Assembly: GCA_021298395.1 (NCBI GenBank)
Contig: JAJTFH010000010.1
Span: 1 to 41,442 of the forward strand
Reading direction: 5' to 3'
Source of the DNA: Gemmatimonadota bacterium
GTDB taxonomy: Bacteria > Gemmatimonadota > Gemmatimonadetes > Gemmatimonadales > Gemmatimonadaceae
Length of the DNA stretch: 41,442 nucleotides
Shown: positions 8,541-16,209 of the stretch, piece by piece
How the letters are laid out: every line of letters begins with the position of its first letter
How positions within the stretch are numbered: the stretch's first letter is position 1
Notes under the pieces: generated by a model
The model's input: the letters and a program-made list of their open reading frames with translations, nothing else
What the model was told of the DNA's origin: nothing
Database searches by the model: none
Made by a program: the position numbers and the translations under genes

Positions 8541-9098
8541 ATGGGTGATTCGATCGGCACGACCTCGGAGACGACGGATGCGGCGCTGATCACCCGGTGG
8601 CTGTCGGGGGATCAACGGGCGGCGACGACATTGGTCGAGCGACACGCCCAGTCCGTCGCGCGGTTCGTGGTGAGTCTGGGGGAGCGGGAGCGAACGGAGG
8701 AGCTGGTGCAGGACACCTTCGTCCGGGCGTTTCAGGCGATCGAGACCTTCCGGTCGGACAGTCGCTTCCGAACCTGGCTCTTCACGATCGCGAAGCGGTT
8801 GGTGGCAGACCATCGACGAAGTGAACGGCGGCGTCGCGAGGTGGTCGAGTTGCAGGAGGATCACCTCGTCGTAGCGTTCGATGCCTTGGACGGGATGATC
8901 GGCGACGAACGGACGCAGCAGGTGCGGATGGCGATGCAGGGGCTGACCCCGATGCAACGCGAGGTGTTCACCCTCCGAGCCACCGAAGGCGTACCGTATG
9001 ACGAGATCGCGCAGATGGTGGGGAGTTCGGCCGGTGCCTGCCGGGTGCATTACCACAACGCGCTGAAGACGATCAAGGAGCGAGTGACCGATGCGTGA
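8541..9098 (+). CDS. ECF-type RNA polymerase sigma factor
   Basis: A 185-residue sigma-70-family factor containing only regions 2 and 4. Region 2 contains VQDTFVRAFQAIETFRSDS and FRTWLFTIAKRLVADHRR (core binding and -10 recognition). Region 4 contains LTPMQREVFTLRATEG followed by YDEIAQMVGSSAGACRVHYH, a helix-turn-helix for -35 recognition. It overlaps the anti-sigma gene by 8 bases, the usual translational coupling of an ECF sigma with its inhibitor. The upstream region may carry its own AAC-N16-CGTC element. The stimulus is unknown; the partner's C-terminal domain suggests an envelope or periplasmic signal. Confidence 0.93.
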   Translation: MGDSIGTTSETTDAALITRWLSGDQRAATTLVERHAQSVARFVVSLGERERTEELVQDTFVRAFQAIETFRSDSRFRTWLFTIAKRLVADHRRSERRRREVVELQEDHLVVAFDALDGMIGDERTQQVRMAMQGLTPMQREVFTLRATEGVPYDEIAQMVGSSAGACRVHYHNALKTIKERVTDA

Positions 9099-10221
9099 AT
9101 GCGAGGACGTGACGATGCAGGAGGCGCTGCCGACCTTTCGGGCCGGGGGGCTCGATGCCGCCGAGGCCGAGGCGGTGCGCACGCATCTCGCCACCTGCGA
9201 TGCCTGTGCGCTGGAGCTGGCGCTGCTCACGACCGCGCGGGCGGTGCTCGACCGAGCGACCCCCGTGGTCGATGTGGCGCGCATCACGGCGGCGGCGATG
9301 GGAGCGAGGACGCGCGCCGAGCGCACGTCGGTGGCCGAGCCCCGCGTGATCCAGCTGCGGACCCGTCGGTGGTGGGGCTCGCGGCAGCTGCTCGCGGCGG
9401 CCGCCTCGATCCTCGTGGTCGTCTCTCTTGCGATCCCCGCGCTCCGCGGCACGGGCCATGGGCCGGCGGTCGATGGTCGACTCGACCCCATGGTCGCGGT
9501 CGATGCGACCGGCGGTCAGGGTGGGGAAGCGGTCACTCCCTCGATCGATCTCGCCGGCGGGCTCGCCCATCTCTCCTCGGCGCAGTTGGAGACCTTCTTG
9601 AAGGGACTCGATCAGGTGGAGGCGACGGTTCGCGCCGAGCCGGTCACCATCGCCTTCCCGCTCATTGATTCCCCGGAGCTGCGTGAGGGGCGGCCGCGCC
9701 TGGCGCAGCCCCCGGTCACGACCACCCAACGCGATGCACTCGAGGCGCGGGTGCGAGCGCGCATGGCCATGGTGCTCCAGCGGCAGTTGGAGCTCACCGA
9801 CGAGCAGTCGCGTCGGCTCAGCGCCCTTGCCCAGCGGTTGGAGCCGCGTCGGCGTGCCCTCGTCGCCGAGGAACGCGCCGTCCGCGCCGCATTGCGGGCG
9901 CAGATCGCGGCGGGGGATTCGGCGCGGGATGCCGAGCTCACCTCGCTGCTCAACCGGATGATCGAGGTGCAGCGCGCGCGGGTCCTCCTCCTCGAGACCG
10001 AACAGCAGGAGCTCACCGCCTTCCTCACGCCGCTCCAGCGAGCCAAGTACCTCGGGATCGAGGAGCAGATGCGGATGCGCGCGGAACAGGTCCAGGGGCG
10101 CCCGATGCCGGGGCAGGGTCCCCCACCCGGGATGATGCCGGGCCAAGGGCCGCCGGGCCTGATGCGAGGGAATCCGGAGCGGCCGCGCATCGAACTCCGC
10201 CGCGTCCCCGACCCGGAGTGA
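9091..10221 (+). CDS. Anti-sigma factor (zinc-finger) fused to a Spy/CpxP/CnrX-like periplasmic domain
   Basis: A 376-residue membrane protein. Residues 1-50 form a ZAS/zf-HC2 anti-sigma domain with C4 and the H32-x3-C36-x2-C39 motif (THLATCDACALEL). One transmembrane helix follows at about 99-118. LSSAQLETFLKGLD at 161-174 is a typical tail element of such anti-sigmas. Residues about 214-335 are a long charged helical domain (QLELTDEQSRRL, EERAVRAALRAQ, ELTAFLTPLQRAKYL) resembling the LTxxQ-type Spy/CpxP/CnrX periplasmic sensors. The tail is Met/Gly/Pro-rich (GQGPPPGMMPGQGPPG). Such sensors are normally a separate gene with its own signal peptide; here the frame is continuous and no internal signal peptide is seen. 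It overlaps the sigma gene by 8 bases, with AAGGAG upstream of its ATG. Confidence 0.82.
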   Translation: MRECEDVTMQEALPTFRAGGLDAAEAEAVRTHLATCDACALELALLTTARAVLDRATPVVDVARITAAAMGARTRAERTSVAEPRVIQLRTRRWWGSRQLLAAAASILVVVSLAIPALRGTGHGPAVDGRLDPMVAVDATGGQGGEAVTPSIDLAGGLAHLSSAQLETFLKGLDQVEATVRAEPVTIAFPLIDSPELREGRPRLAQPPVTTTQRDALEARVRARMAMVLQRQLELTDEQSRRLSALAQRLEPRRRALVAEERAVRAALRAQIAAGDSARDAELTSLLNRMIEVQRARVLLLETEQQELTAFLTPLQRAKYLGIEEQMRMRAEQVQGRPMPGQGPPPGMMPGQGPPGLMRGNPERPRIELRRVPDPE

Positions 10222-10247
10222 CCGCGACGGTCGGGTGGCGCTATCGT
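10218..10247 (+). promoter_or_regulatory. Promoter-like element for the P450 gene
   Basis: GTGACC (10218-10223) overlaps the anti-sigma stop codon. An 18-base spacer leads to TATCGT (10242-10247) followed by TCG. The ATG at 10255 lies 7 bases after the -10 box, so the transcript would be leaderless; there is no Shine-Dalgarno site to contradict this. Confidence 0.45.
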
Positions 10248-10254
10248 TCGCGCG

Positions 10255-11484
10255 ATGACGCGCCCGACCTTCGATCCCGCCGCCCCTGAGGTCGCCGCCG
10301 ACCTCTACGGCACCTACGCGCGCCTCCGTGAGGCGACGCCCATCGCGCACCTCGCCGGTGAGGCGTGCTGGATGCTCACCCGCCACGCCGACGTCCACGC
10401 CGCGTGGCGCGATCGTCGACTCGGCTCCGATTTCTCCCACCGGTTCGCAGCGGACGAGTTCACGCGCCCGGAGGCGCTCGAGCCCTGGCGCGACCCGCGC
10501 TATCCGCACTTCGCGGCCTACGCGCGCTGGGATCTGCTGGCGATGGAGCCCCCGGATCACACCAAGCTCCGTCGGCTCGTCTCGCTCGCCTTCACCCCGC
10601 GGACCGTCGAGGCCCTGCGTGCCCCGGCCCGCGCGCTCGTCGATGCGGCGGTGGCGCGGGCCGCCGCGCGCGGTCAGCTCGATGTCGTGCAGGAGCTCGC
10701 CGAGCCGCTCTCGCTGGGGATCATCTGCACCCTGATCGGCGTGCCGACCGAGCGGCACGCCGAGGTGCTGCGCCTCTCACACGCCGTGGTGCAGATGTAC
10801 GAACCGGCGGCGACGGACGGGCAACGCGCCGAGGCGGATGCCGCCGTCCGGGAGTTCAGCGTACTCGTGGCGGAGCTGATCGCGGCACGTCGCGCCGCCC
10901 CGCAGGACGATCTGCTGACCGGACTTCTCGATGCGATGGTCGACGCCGAGCGGCTGACCGATGCGCAGATCACGAGTACCGTGATGGTGCTGCTGATGGC
11001 GGGGCATGAGGCGTCGGTGAACGCCGCCGCGAACGGCATCGCCGCCTTCGCCGCGCATCCGGCGGAATGGGAGGCACTGCGCGCGGGGGCGGTCCCGGTC
11101 GATGCGGCGATCGAGGAGATCCTGCGGTGGGATCCTCCGCTCCAGCTCTTTCGGCGCTGGGTGCTCGAGGAGGGGGTGACGTACGGCGGCGTCGAGATCC
11201 CACGCGGCGAGCGGATCGGTCTCTGCATCGGCTCGGCGAATCGCGACCCACGACGCTACGACGCCCCCGAGGTCTTTCGGATCGCGCGGGGGGAGCCCTC
11301 ACACCTCTCGTTCGGCGGGGGGATCCACTTCTGCCTCGGTGCTCCCCTCGCGCGGCTCGAACTCGCGGTGCTCGTCGCGGCGCTCGCGGAGCGGCTCCCG
11401 ACGCTCGTCACGCTGCCGGGGGCCGTGCGGCGAGCGGGATTCCAATTTCGCGGCTATACCTCGCTCCCCGTCGCGCTCCCTTAG
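10255..11484 (+). CDS. Cytochrome P450 (bacterial class I)
   Basis: A 409-residue soluble haem monooxygenase. The K-helix ExxR is E288-x2-R291 (EEILR), and the haem-binding loop SFGGGIHFCLGAPLARLE carries the axial C360. In the I helix the usual AGxET[TS] is AGHEAS (249-254): the oxygen-activating Thr position is Ala, followed by Ser, an uncommon change at a mechanistically important site. EPPDHTKLRRLVSLAFTP is the typical C-helix region of CYP107/CYP105-like enzymes. No ferredoxin or reductase gene is adjacent, so redox partners must come from elsewhere, and the substrate cannot be inferred. A separate promoter-like element suggests it is not simply part of the sigma operon. Confidence 0.93.
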   Translation: MTRPTFDPAAPEVAADLYGTYARLREATPIAHLAGEACWMLTRHADVHAAWRDRRLGSDFSHRFAADEFTRPEALEPWRDPRYPHFAAYARWDLLAMEPPDHTKLRRLVSLAFTPRTVEALRAPARALVDAAVARAAARGQLDVVQELAEPLSLGIICTLIGVPTERHAEVLRLSHAVVQMYEPAATDGQRAEADAAVREFSVLVAELIAARRAAPQDDLLTGLLDAMVDAERLTDAQITSTVMVLLMAGHEASVNAAANGIAAFAAHPAEWEALRAGAVPVDAAIEEILRWDPPLQLFRRWVLEEGVTYGGVEIPRGERIGLCIGSANRDPRRYDAPEVFRIARGEPSHLSFGGGIHFCLGAPLARLELAVLVAALAERLPTLVTLPGAVRRAGFQFRGYTSLPVALP

Positions 11485-11518
11485 CGGCATATTCTCCGCA
11501 TCGCGAGCTGGACCTCAC

Positions 11519-11524
11519 TATCTT
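11519..11524 (+). promoter_or_regulatory. -10-like box ahead of tRNA-Leu
   Basis: TATCTT followed by TCGG, ending 8 bases before the tRNA 5' end. It has the same TA-NN-TTTCGG shape as the mdh -10 region. No clear -35 is present at 17-18 bases. Another box, TATTCT, lies at 11490-11495 and would leave a longer 5' leader for RNase P. Confidence 0.35.
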
Positions 11525-11532
11525 TCGGAGTG

Positions 11533-11616
11533 GCCCGGATGGCGGAACCGGCAGACGCAGGGGACTCAAAATCCCCCGAGGGCAACCTCATGTGGGTTCG
11601 ATTCCCACTCCGGGCA
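11533..11616 (+). tRNA. tRNA-Leu (anticodon CAA)
   Basis: A class II tRNA. The acceptor stem is GCCCGGA (11533-11539) with TCCGGGC (11609-11615) plus discriminator A. The anticodon arm is GGGGA-CTCAAAA-TCCCC, giving anticodon CAA, which reads UUG. The long variable arm is GAGG-GCAA-CCTC, and the T arm is GTGGG-TTCGATT-CCCAC. CCA is not encoded. The only in-frame start of the next protein gene lies inside its 3' half. Confidence 0.95.
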
Positions 11617-13119
11617 CTACGATATGCGGCGCTCGTCCTTATCGCCGCCTGCGCCGCGCCGACGGCCCCCTCGACGCCTCCGTCGCCCGAAGATGGCCTG
11701 CCTCCCTTCGTCGTCCCCGCGATCCAGCGGGAGTTCCGGGGGATGTGGATCGCCACGGTCGCCAACATCGACTGGCCATCGCAGGCCGCGTTGCCGGTGC
11801 AGACGCAACAGCAGGAGCTGGTCAATCTTCTCTCCATCGCCGAGCAGACTCGGCTCAATGCGGTGATCCTGCAGGTGCGGGCCGCCGGGGATGCGCTCTA
11901 TCCCTCCCAGCTCGAACCCTGGATGCGATCCCTCTCGGGCCAACAGGGGACGGACCCCGGCTACGATCCGCTCGCCTTCGCGGTGCAGGAGGCGCATGCG
12001 CGGGGACTCGAACTCCATGCCTGGTTCAATCCCTTCCGTGCGGGGAACCTCAGCGACACGCTCCGCCTCGCCGAGACCCACTTCGCGAAGCGGCGCCCCG
12101 ACCTCCTGCGCCGCTACTGCACCCAGCTCTGGTTCGACCCCGGTGAGCCCGATGTGCAGGCGCATGCGCTGGCCGTGATCAGCGATGTGATCCGCCGGTA
12201 TGATGTCGATGCGGTGCACCTCGACGACTTCTTCTATCCCTATCCCAACCCCAACTGTCCGAATCTCGACTTTCCCGACAGCGCGGGGTACGCGCGGTTT
12301 CTGGCGGAAGGCGGGTCGCTCTCCAAGGGGGATTGGCGCCGGTCGAACGTGAATCGATTCGTCGAGCGGCTCTATCAGGAGGTGCGGGGGCTCTCCCCGC
12401 ACGTGAAGGTCGGGATCAGTCCCTTCGGCATCTGGCGTCCTGGGAATCCCGCGGGCGTCACGGGGCTCGATGCGTATGCGTCGATCTACGCCGATTCGCG
12501 GCGCTGGTTCGCCGAAGGATGGGTCGATTACTTCGCGCCGCAGCTCTATTGGTCGATCGCCTCCACGGGGCAGAGCTTCCCGGCCTTGCTTGAATGGTGG
12601 CGGGAGCAGAACGACCAGCGACGGCATCTCTGGCCCGGCCTCGCGTCGTATCGCGTCGCCGATGGCACGAGTTCGGCGTTCAGCAGCATGGAGATCCCCA
12701 ACCAGATCACCTTGGTGCGTCAGCAGCAGGCGACGCGGATCGGCGGGGCCTCGGGGACCATCCTGTACAACGGGAGCAGTGTGCGGACGGACCGGGGGGG
12801 ATTCCGGAGTACCCTCATCGAGACGCTTTACGCCAACGCCGCGATTCCCCCGGCGACGACCTGGCTCGACGCGACGGCGCCAGCCGCCCCCGAGCTCGCG
12901 GTGACTCGGACGTCGGAGCAGGTGCAGGTGCGACTCGCAGGCGTGGCGGACGTCTATTGGTGGTTCGTGCGGTGGCGAGACGCCGGGCGCTGGCACGCCC
13001 GACTGATCCGTGCGTCACAGGAGACCGTGACCTTCCCGGGTTCACGGATCGATGGGATCGCAGTCGCGGCGGTCGATCGCCTCGGGAATGCCTCCCCCGA
13101 TGCCGTCTGGCGGCGGTGA
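11590..13119 (+). CDS. DigH/YngK-like glycosidase lipoprotein (GHL10 family)
   Basis: A 509-residue predicted lipoprotein. From the ATG at 11590 the N-terminus is Arg-containing, with core YAALVLIAA and lipobox LIAA-C21. The catalytic barrel starts at EFRGMWIATVANIDWPS and includes AVILQVRAAGDALYPS, ELHAWFNPFRAG, DAVHLDDFFYPYP and DYFAPQLYWS, typical of the family-10-like glycosylhydrolases (GHL10). This group includes E. coli DigH, which acts on denuded peptidoglycan glycan strands. A C-terminal beta-rich segment of about 90 residues follows. The start codon lies inside tRNA-Leu: no other ATG, GTG or TTG is in frame between the tRNA and the hydrophobic core. It heads a row of three exported proteins. 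Confidence 0.85.
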   Translation: MWVRFPLRALRYAALVLIAACAAPTAPSTPPSPEDGLPPFVVPAIQREFRGMWIATVANIDWPSQAALPVQTQQQELVNLLSIAEQTRLNAVILQVRAAGDALYPSQLEPWMRSLSGQQGTDPGYDPLAFAVQEAHARGLELHAWFNPFRAGNLSDTLRLAETHFAKRRPDLLRRYCTQLWFDPGEPDVQAHALAVISDVIRRYDVDAVHLDDFFYPYPNPNCPNLDFPDSAGYARFLAEGGSLSKGDWRRSNVNRFVERLYQEVRGLSPHVKVGISPFGIWRPGNPAGVTGLDAYASIYADSRRWFAEGWVDYFAPQLYWSIASTGQSFPALLEWWREQNDQRRHLWPGLASYRVADGTSSAFSSMEIPNQITLVRQQQATRIGGASGTILYNGSSVRTDRGGFRSTLIETLYANAAIPPATTWLDATAPAAPELAVTRTSEQVQVRLAGVADVYWWFVRWRDAGRWHARLIRASQETVTFPGSRIDGIAVAAVDRLGNASPDAVWRR

Positions 13120-13195
13120 GTCGGTGAGCGTGCTTGCCGTATCGCTGACCGGGCCCGATCGTGGAGGCGTGCGAGCCCATCCTCGGATTCCCACG

Positions 13196-15088
13196 ATGAC
13201 CGTCATCTGCGCGTTGCTGGTGGGGCTCGTCTCGTCCCCGTCGTCGGCGTCGGCACAGGCGTCCGCGAGCGGTGTCCCCATCGCGCCGGGGGCGACCCTC
13301 GTGCAGACGATCCCGGCGCATCAGTCCGCCGTCGCCGGCGTCGCCTTCAGCCTCGACGGCCGCTTCCTCGCCTCCGGCTCCGCCGATAGCACGGTCCGCG
13401 TCTGGGACGTGGAGTCGGGTGAGCTCCTCCTCACCCTGGGTGGGGACGGGGGACCCGTCTCCTGTGTCGCCTTCAGCCCCGACGGGCGCTGGCTCGCCAG
13501 TGGCTCGGCGGACAACGTGATCCGGATCTGGGATGCCGCCAGCGGTGACCTGGTGCGCACCCTCGCCGGTCACACGGCGCTCGTCTCGGCGCTCGCGTTC
13601 GGACCGAATGGGCGGCAGCTCGTGAGTGGGGCGGCCGATAATACCGTCCGCCTCTGGGATGTCGTGACCTGGACCCCTGTGCATACCTATCGCGGGCATG
13701 CAGGGAAGGTGACCAGCGTCGCGGTGAGCCCGAACGGTGAGCGGATCGCGAGCGGGTCGTGGGATCAATCGGTGCGGCTGTGGCGGACGGATGCCGCAGA
13801 GGCAGCGGGACAGACCCTCTCCCTGAGCGCCGTCGCCCTGTTCGATGATGTCACGGTGACCTTCAGCACCGACGGGCGCTTCCTCGTGGCCGGTTCACGA
13901 GACAGATCGGTGCGCATCTGGGAGACGCAGCGCTTCACCGAGATCCGTCGGCTCACCGGGCACGACGATGCGGTCGTCGCGCTCGCCGTGAGCGCCGATG
14001 GTCGGTTGCTCGCCAGCGCGTCGGATAGCACGATTCGCATCTGGGATCTGGAGAGCGGCGCCTCGTTGGAGGTGGTGCGCGGTCATACCGCCCAGGTCTA
14101 TGGGGTGGCATTCAGTCCGGAGGGTTTCCTTGCCTCCGGTGCGCAAGATGCCACCGTCCGACTCTGGCTCCCGTACATCGATCCCGAGGTCATCGCTGGG
14201 GACTCCGCGCTCCGAGCGGCCTTCGCGCCGCGGGATCAGTTCGAGCCGACGGAGGCCTTCCGTCAGCGCCTCGGGCGCGCCCAGCGCTCCTATCCCATCC
14301 AGAGCCGTCGGGTCTACCGCCGACGCGCCAACCTGCGCGCGATGAGGATCCTCGCCAGTCGGCAAGAGGTCGAGCTCGGCGACTCGGTCGTCGCCCTGCA
14401 GCACTACGACGCGGATCGAGAGGAGTATCGTCTCACCGTCCTCGGGACCGAGGCCCTCCTCAAGATGCCGCCGGATTCCGCTCGGCAGCTCTTCGCGCGG
14501 AAGGCGGAGGTGCGTGTCCGCGCGGTCGAACAGCTCGGCGCCGATGGGGTCACCGTCGAACACTCGGATCTCCGGCTCAAGCTCCCCGGACGCGATGCCG
14601 TGATCCCCGTGGGGACGCAGCGGGGGGAGGTCGCGGTGGAGGGGTTGGTGACGCGGGCGATGCTCCCTGCGGAGATCGAGGTGGAGGGGCTGCGCCTGTC
14701 GAGTGCCGCGGGGGATTCGTCGCTCACGCCGAGCGATACGGCCTCGCTCCGCCTCACGATCCGCAACGTCGGGCGTGGGCCGGCGATCGCGGTGCGCGTC
14801 ACCGGGACGGCGTCCGCGCCGGTCAGCGGGCTCGCCGCCTTTGTCGGCCGACTCGAACCAGGGGCGGCACGCGGGGTGACGCTCTCCCTGCTCGCCGGCG
14901 CCCTCCCCGATTCGGTCGCCACCCTGCGGCTCCGGGTGCGGGAGGCGAATGGCTTCGACGCCGAGCCGATCGAGCTCACGGTGCGAACGCGGCCCCTCGT
15001 GCCCGCACGCCCTCCCGCGTCGGCGGTCGATCCGCCGATCGTGATCCCTCCGCCGGTGATCCCGCCGACCGTCCCACCGCGTCGATGA
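13196..15088 (+). CDS. Exported seven-bladed WD40-repeat protein
   Basis: A 630-residue protein. The ATG at 13196 gives a signal peptide (VICALLVGLVSS, cleavage after SASAQ); frames extending upstream lack one. Residues about 35-325 hold seven WD40 repeats, each ending near an [RL]W (W70, W112, W154, W196, W242, W283, W324), with GHD/GHT turns, so a closed seven-bladed propeller is expected. Residues about 340-520 form an unrecognised region. The section around 520-600 (ASLRLTIRNVGRGPAIAVRV) resembles a CARDB/Ig-like fold. The C-terminus is Pro-rich (VIPPPVIPPTVPP). Propellers are usually protein-binding scaffolds; the partner is unknown. It overlaps the next gene by 4 bases. Confidence 0.85.
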   Translation: MTVICALLVGLVSSPSSASAQASASGVPIAPGATLVQTIPAHQSAVAGVAFSLDGRFLASGSADSTVRVWDVESGELLLTLGGDGGPVSCVAFSPDGRWLASGSADNVIRIWDAASGDLVRTLAGHTALVSALAFGPNGRQLVSGAADNTVRLWDVVTWTPVHTYRGHAGKVTSVAVSPNGERIASGSWDQSVRLWRTDAAEAAGQTLSLSAVALFDDVTVTFSTDGRFLVAGSRDRSVRIWETQRFTEIRRLTGHDDAVVALAVSADGRLLASASDSTIRIWDLESGASLEVVRGHTAQVYGVAFSPEGFLASGAQDATVRLWLPYIDPEVIAGDSALRAAFAPRDQFEPTEAFRQRLGRAQRSYPIQSRRVYRRRANLRAMRILASRQEVELGDSVVALQHYDADREEYRLTVLGTEALLKMPPDSARQLFARKAEVRVRAVEQLGADGVTVEHSDLRLKLPGRDAVIPVGTQRGEVAVEGLVTRAMLPAEIEVEGLRLSSAAGDSSLTPSDTASLRLTIRNVGRGPAIAVRVTGTASAPVSGLAAFVGRLEPGAARGVTLSLLAGALPDSVATLRLRVREANGFDAEPIELTVRTRPLVPARPPASAVDPPIVIPPPVIPPTVPPRR

Positions 15089-15777
15089 GGCGTCGCCTCC
15101 GGACCGTCGCCGCGCTCGGGCTCCTGATGGCGGCGTGTGACACGGCAGGGCTCCGTCCGATGCAGGCCACGCTGACGGTGCGGTACGACTCGCTGCGCAC
15201 CGCGCTCTCGCCGACCGCGCGTGATTCGCTGCAGGCAGGACAGGACCTCTGGGTCGCCTTCTGGCCGCGCGCCTGTGATCAGGACGGCGGGGACGCGCGG
15301 ACCTTCGCCTGTGCCCGCCGGCGGTTCGCCGAGCGGCTCGCCCTGCTCGAATCGTCCGATGAGATCGCGCTCGGCGTCCGCACCTATCCGCAGAGTGTCT
15401 ATCGCGTCGTGCCGTCAGCGGCCGGCGTCGAGGCGCATCCGCAGGCGATCATCGAGTGGCAACGGGTGGGGCTCGACGCGATGGTCACGAACGACCGTGA
15501 GCGCGCACTCGCCGAAGCGCTCCGCCTGTGGCTCGAGGGGGAACAGGGGACGCTGACCATCGATTCCGTTGCCGATCTCCGGGTCGAACGCTCGCTCCAG
15601 CGCACGAGCGCGCCGGGGATCCTCCTCCTCGAGACGCGGCGCGACCGGGTGGAGCACCGGACCGACAGGCGCATGGGGGATACCACGCGCGTCTATTTCT
15701 CGATCGATCTGGCCCGTCCGCTGACCCCCGACGAGATAACCGCTATCGATCCCCGGGGCGCTGCGGATCGAAGATGA
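15085..15777 (+). CDS. LprI-like lipoprotein, function unknown
   Basis: A 230-residue predicted lipoprotein: basic MRRRLRTV, a hydrophobic core and lipobox LMAA-C18. Residues about 34-90 (LRTALSPTARDSLQAGQDLW, then two cysteines C64 and C76, then ARRRFAERLALL) match the layout of the LprI/DUF1311 domain: an L..aQ..W helix, a Cys pair and a terminal R..eR..L helix. Some members inhibit lysozyme, but whether this one does is unknown. The remaining 130 residues resemble no domain I can name. It starts inside the stop of the WD40 gene (ATGA overlap), so the two are translationally coupled and may act together. Its 3' end overlaps the convergent DUF983 gene by 35 bases. Confidence 0.65.
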   Translation: MRRRLRTVAALGLLMAACDTAGLRPMQATLTVRYDSLRTALSPTARDSLQAGQDLWVAFWPRACDQDGGDARTFACARRRFAERLALLESSDEIALGVRTYPQSVYRVVPSAAGVEAHPQAIIEWQRVGLDAMVTNDRERALAEALRLWLEGEQGTLTIDSVADLRVERSLQRTSAPGILLLETRRDRVEHRTDRRMGDTTRVYFSIDLARPLTPDEITAIDPRGAADRR

Positions 15778-16162
15778 GGTCGGCCGCGAGCCAGACCGTC
15801 CGCGTGAAAGGGTAGAGCACGAGCGGCGCGATCAGCATCGCGAACACGGCGACCCGCTCCACGAGATCCCAGGGCACGTCAGGCCAGGCGGCCAGGAGCC
15901 ACGCCATGAGCCCGACGGCGAAGAGCAGCTCGGCGATGATCAGGTTCACGAGATACGCGCCGACGAAGTGTCCGGGAGTGCCCCGGTCCAACGTGAGCGC
16001 GCAGCCTGGACACCGAGCTCGCAGGGTGAGCCAATTGCGGAGGATGCCGGGCGTGCCACAGGCAGGGCACCGGAGCAGGAGCGCCCGGCCGATCAGCTGC
16101 GCCGGCCGCGCCGCAGCGGGGAGCGCGATGGACGGCGTGGGCTCGTGTGGGGGCGCGGTCAT
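15743..16162 (-). CDS. DUF983 membrane protein
   Basis: A 139-residue protein with two CxxC pairs ([10 protein letters not shown] and [10 protein letters not shown]), which probably bind zinc, followed by two transmembrane helices (about 70-92 and 100-122) and a short tail. This order is the DUF983 pattern seen in many proteobacteria and in Gemmatimonadota; the function is unestablished. It is divergent from icd (46 bases between the starts) and its stop lies inside the 3' end of the lipoprotein gene. Confidence 0.85.
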   Translation of the reverse strand: MTAPPHEPTPSIALPAAARPAQLIGRALLLRCPACGTPGILRNWLTLRARCPGCALTLDRGTPGHFVGAYLVNLIIAELLFAVGLMAWLLAAWPDVPWDLVERVAVFAMLIAPLVLYPFTRTVWLAADLIFDPQRPGDR

Positions 16163-16175
16163 CGGCGCAAGCTAC

Positions 16176-16181
16176 TAATTT
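16176..16181 (+). promoter_or_regulatory. -10-like box for icd
   Basis: TAATTT followed by TCG lies in the divergent DUF983/icd spacer, 28 bases before the icd ATG. It shares the TA-NN-TTTCG form seen at 11519 and 37951. No good -35 is visible. The leader has no Shine-Dalgarno sequence. Confidence 0.4.
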
Positions 16182-16209
16182 TCGACTCTTCCCCCAACCG
16201 ACACGCGAC

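Noticed and set aside
9073-10758. A 561-codon antisense frame over the anti-sigma and P450 genes
   Set aside because: Arg/Gly/His-rich composition without motifs, opposite two clear genes.
11533-11616. tRNA-Leu as an integration site for a mobile element
   Set aside because: No integrase, no second copy of the tRNA 3' end and no change in base composition nearby.
11624-11866. ATG just after tRNA-Leu as the start of the lipoprotein
   Set aside because: It is in a different frame and gives an Arg/Pro-rich peptide without a signal sequence.
11067-12146. A plus-strand frame through the P450 end and tRNA-Leu, containing VGSIPTPGT
   Set aside because: That peptide is the familiar translation of a tRNA T arm; the frame is neither gene's and has no signal or domain.
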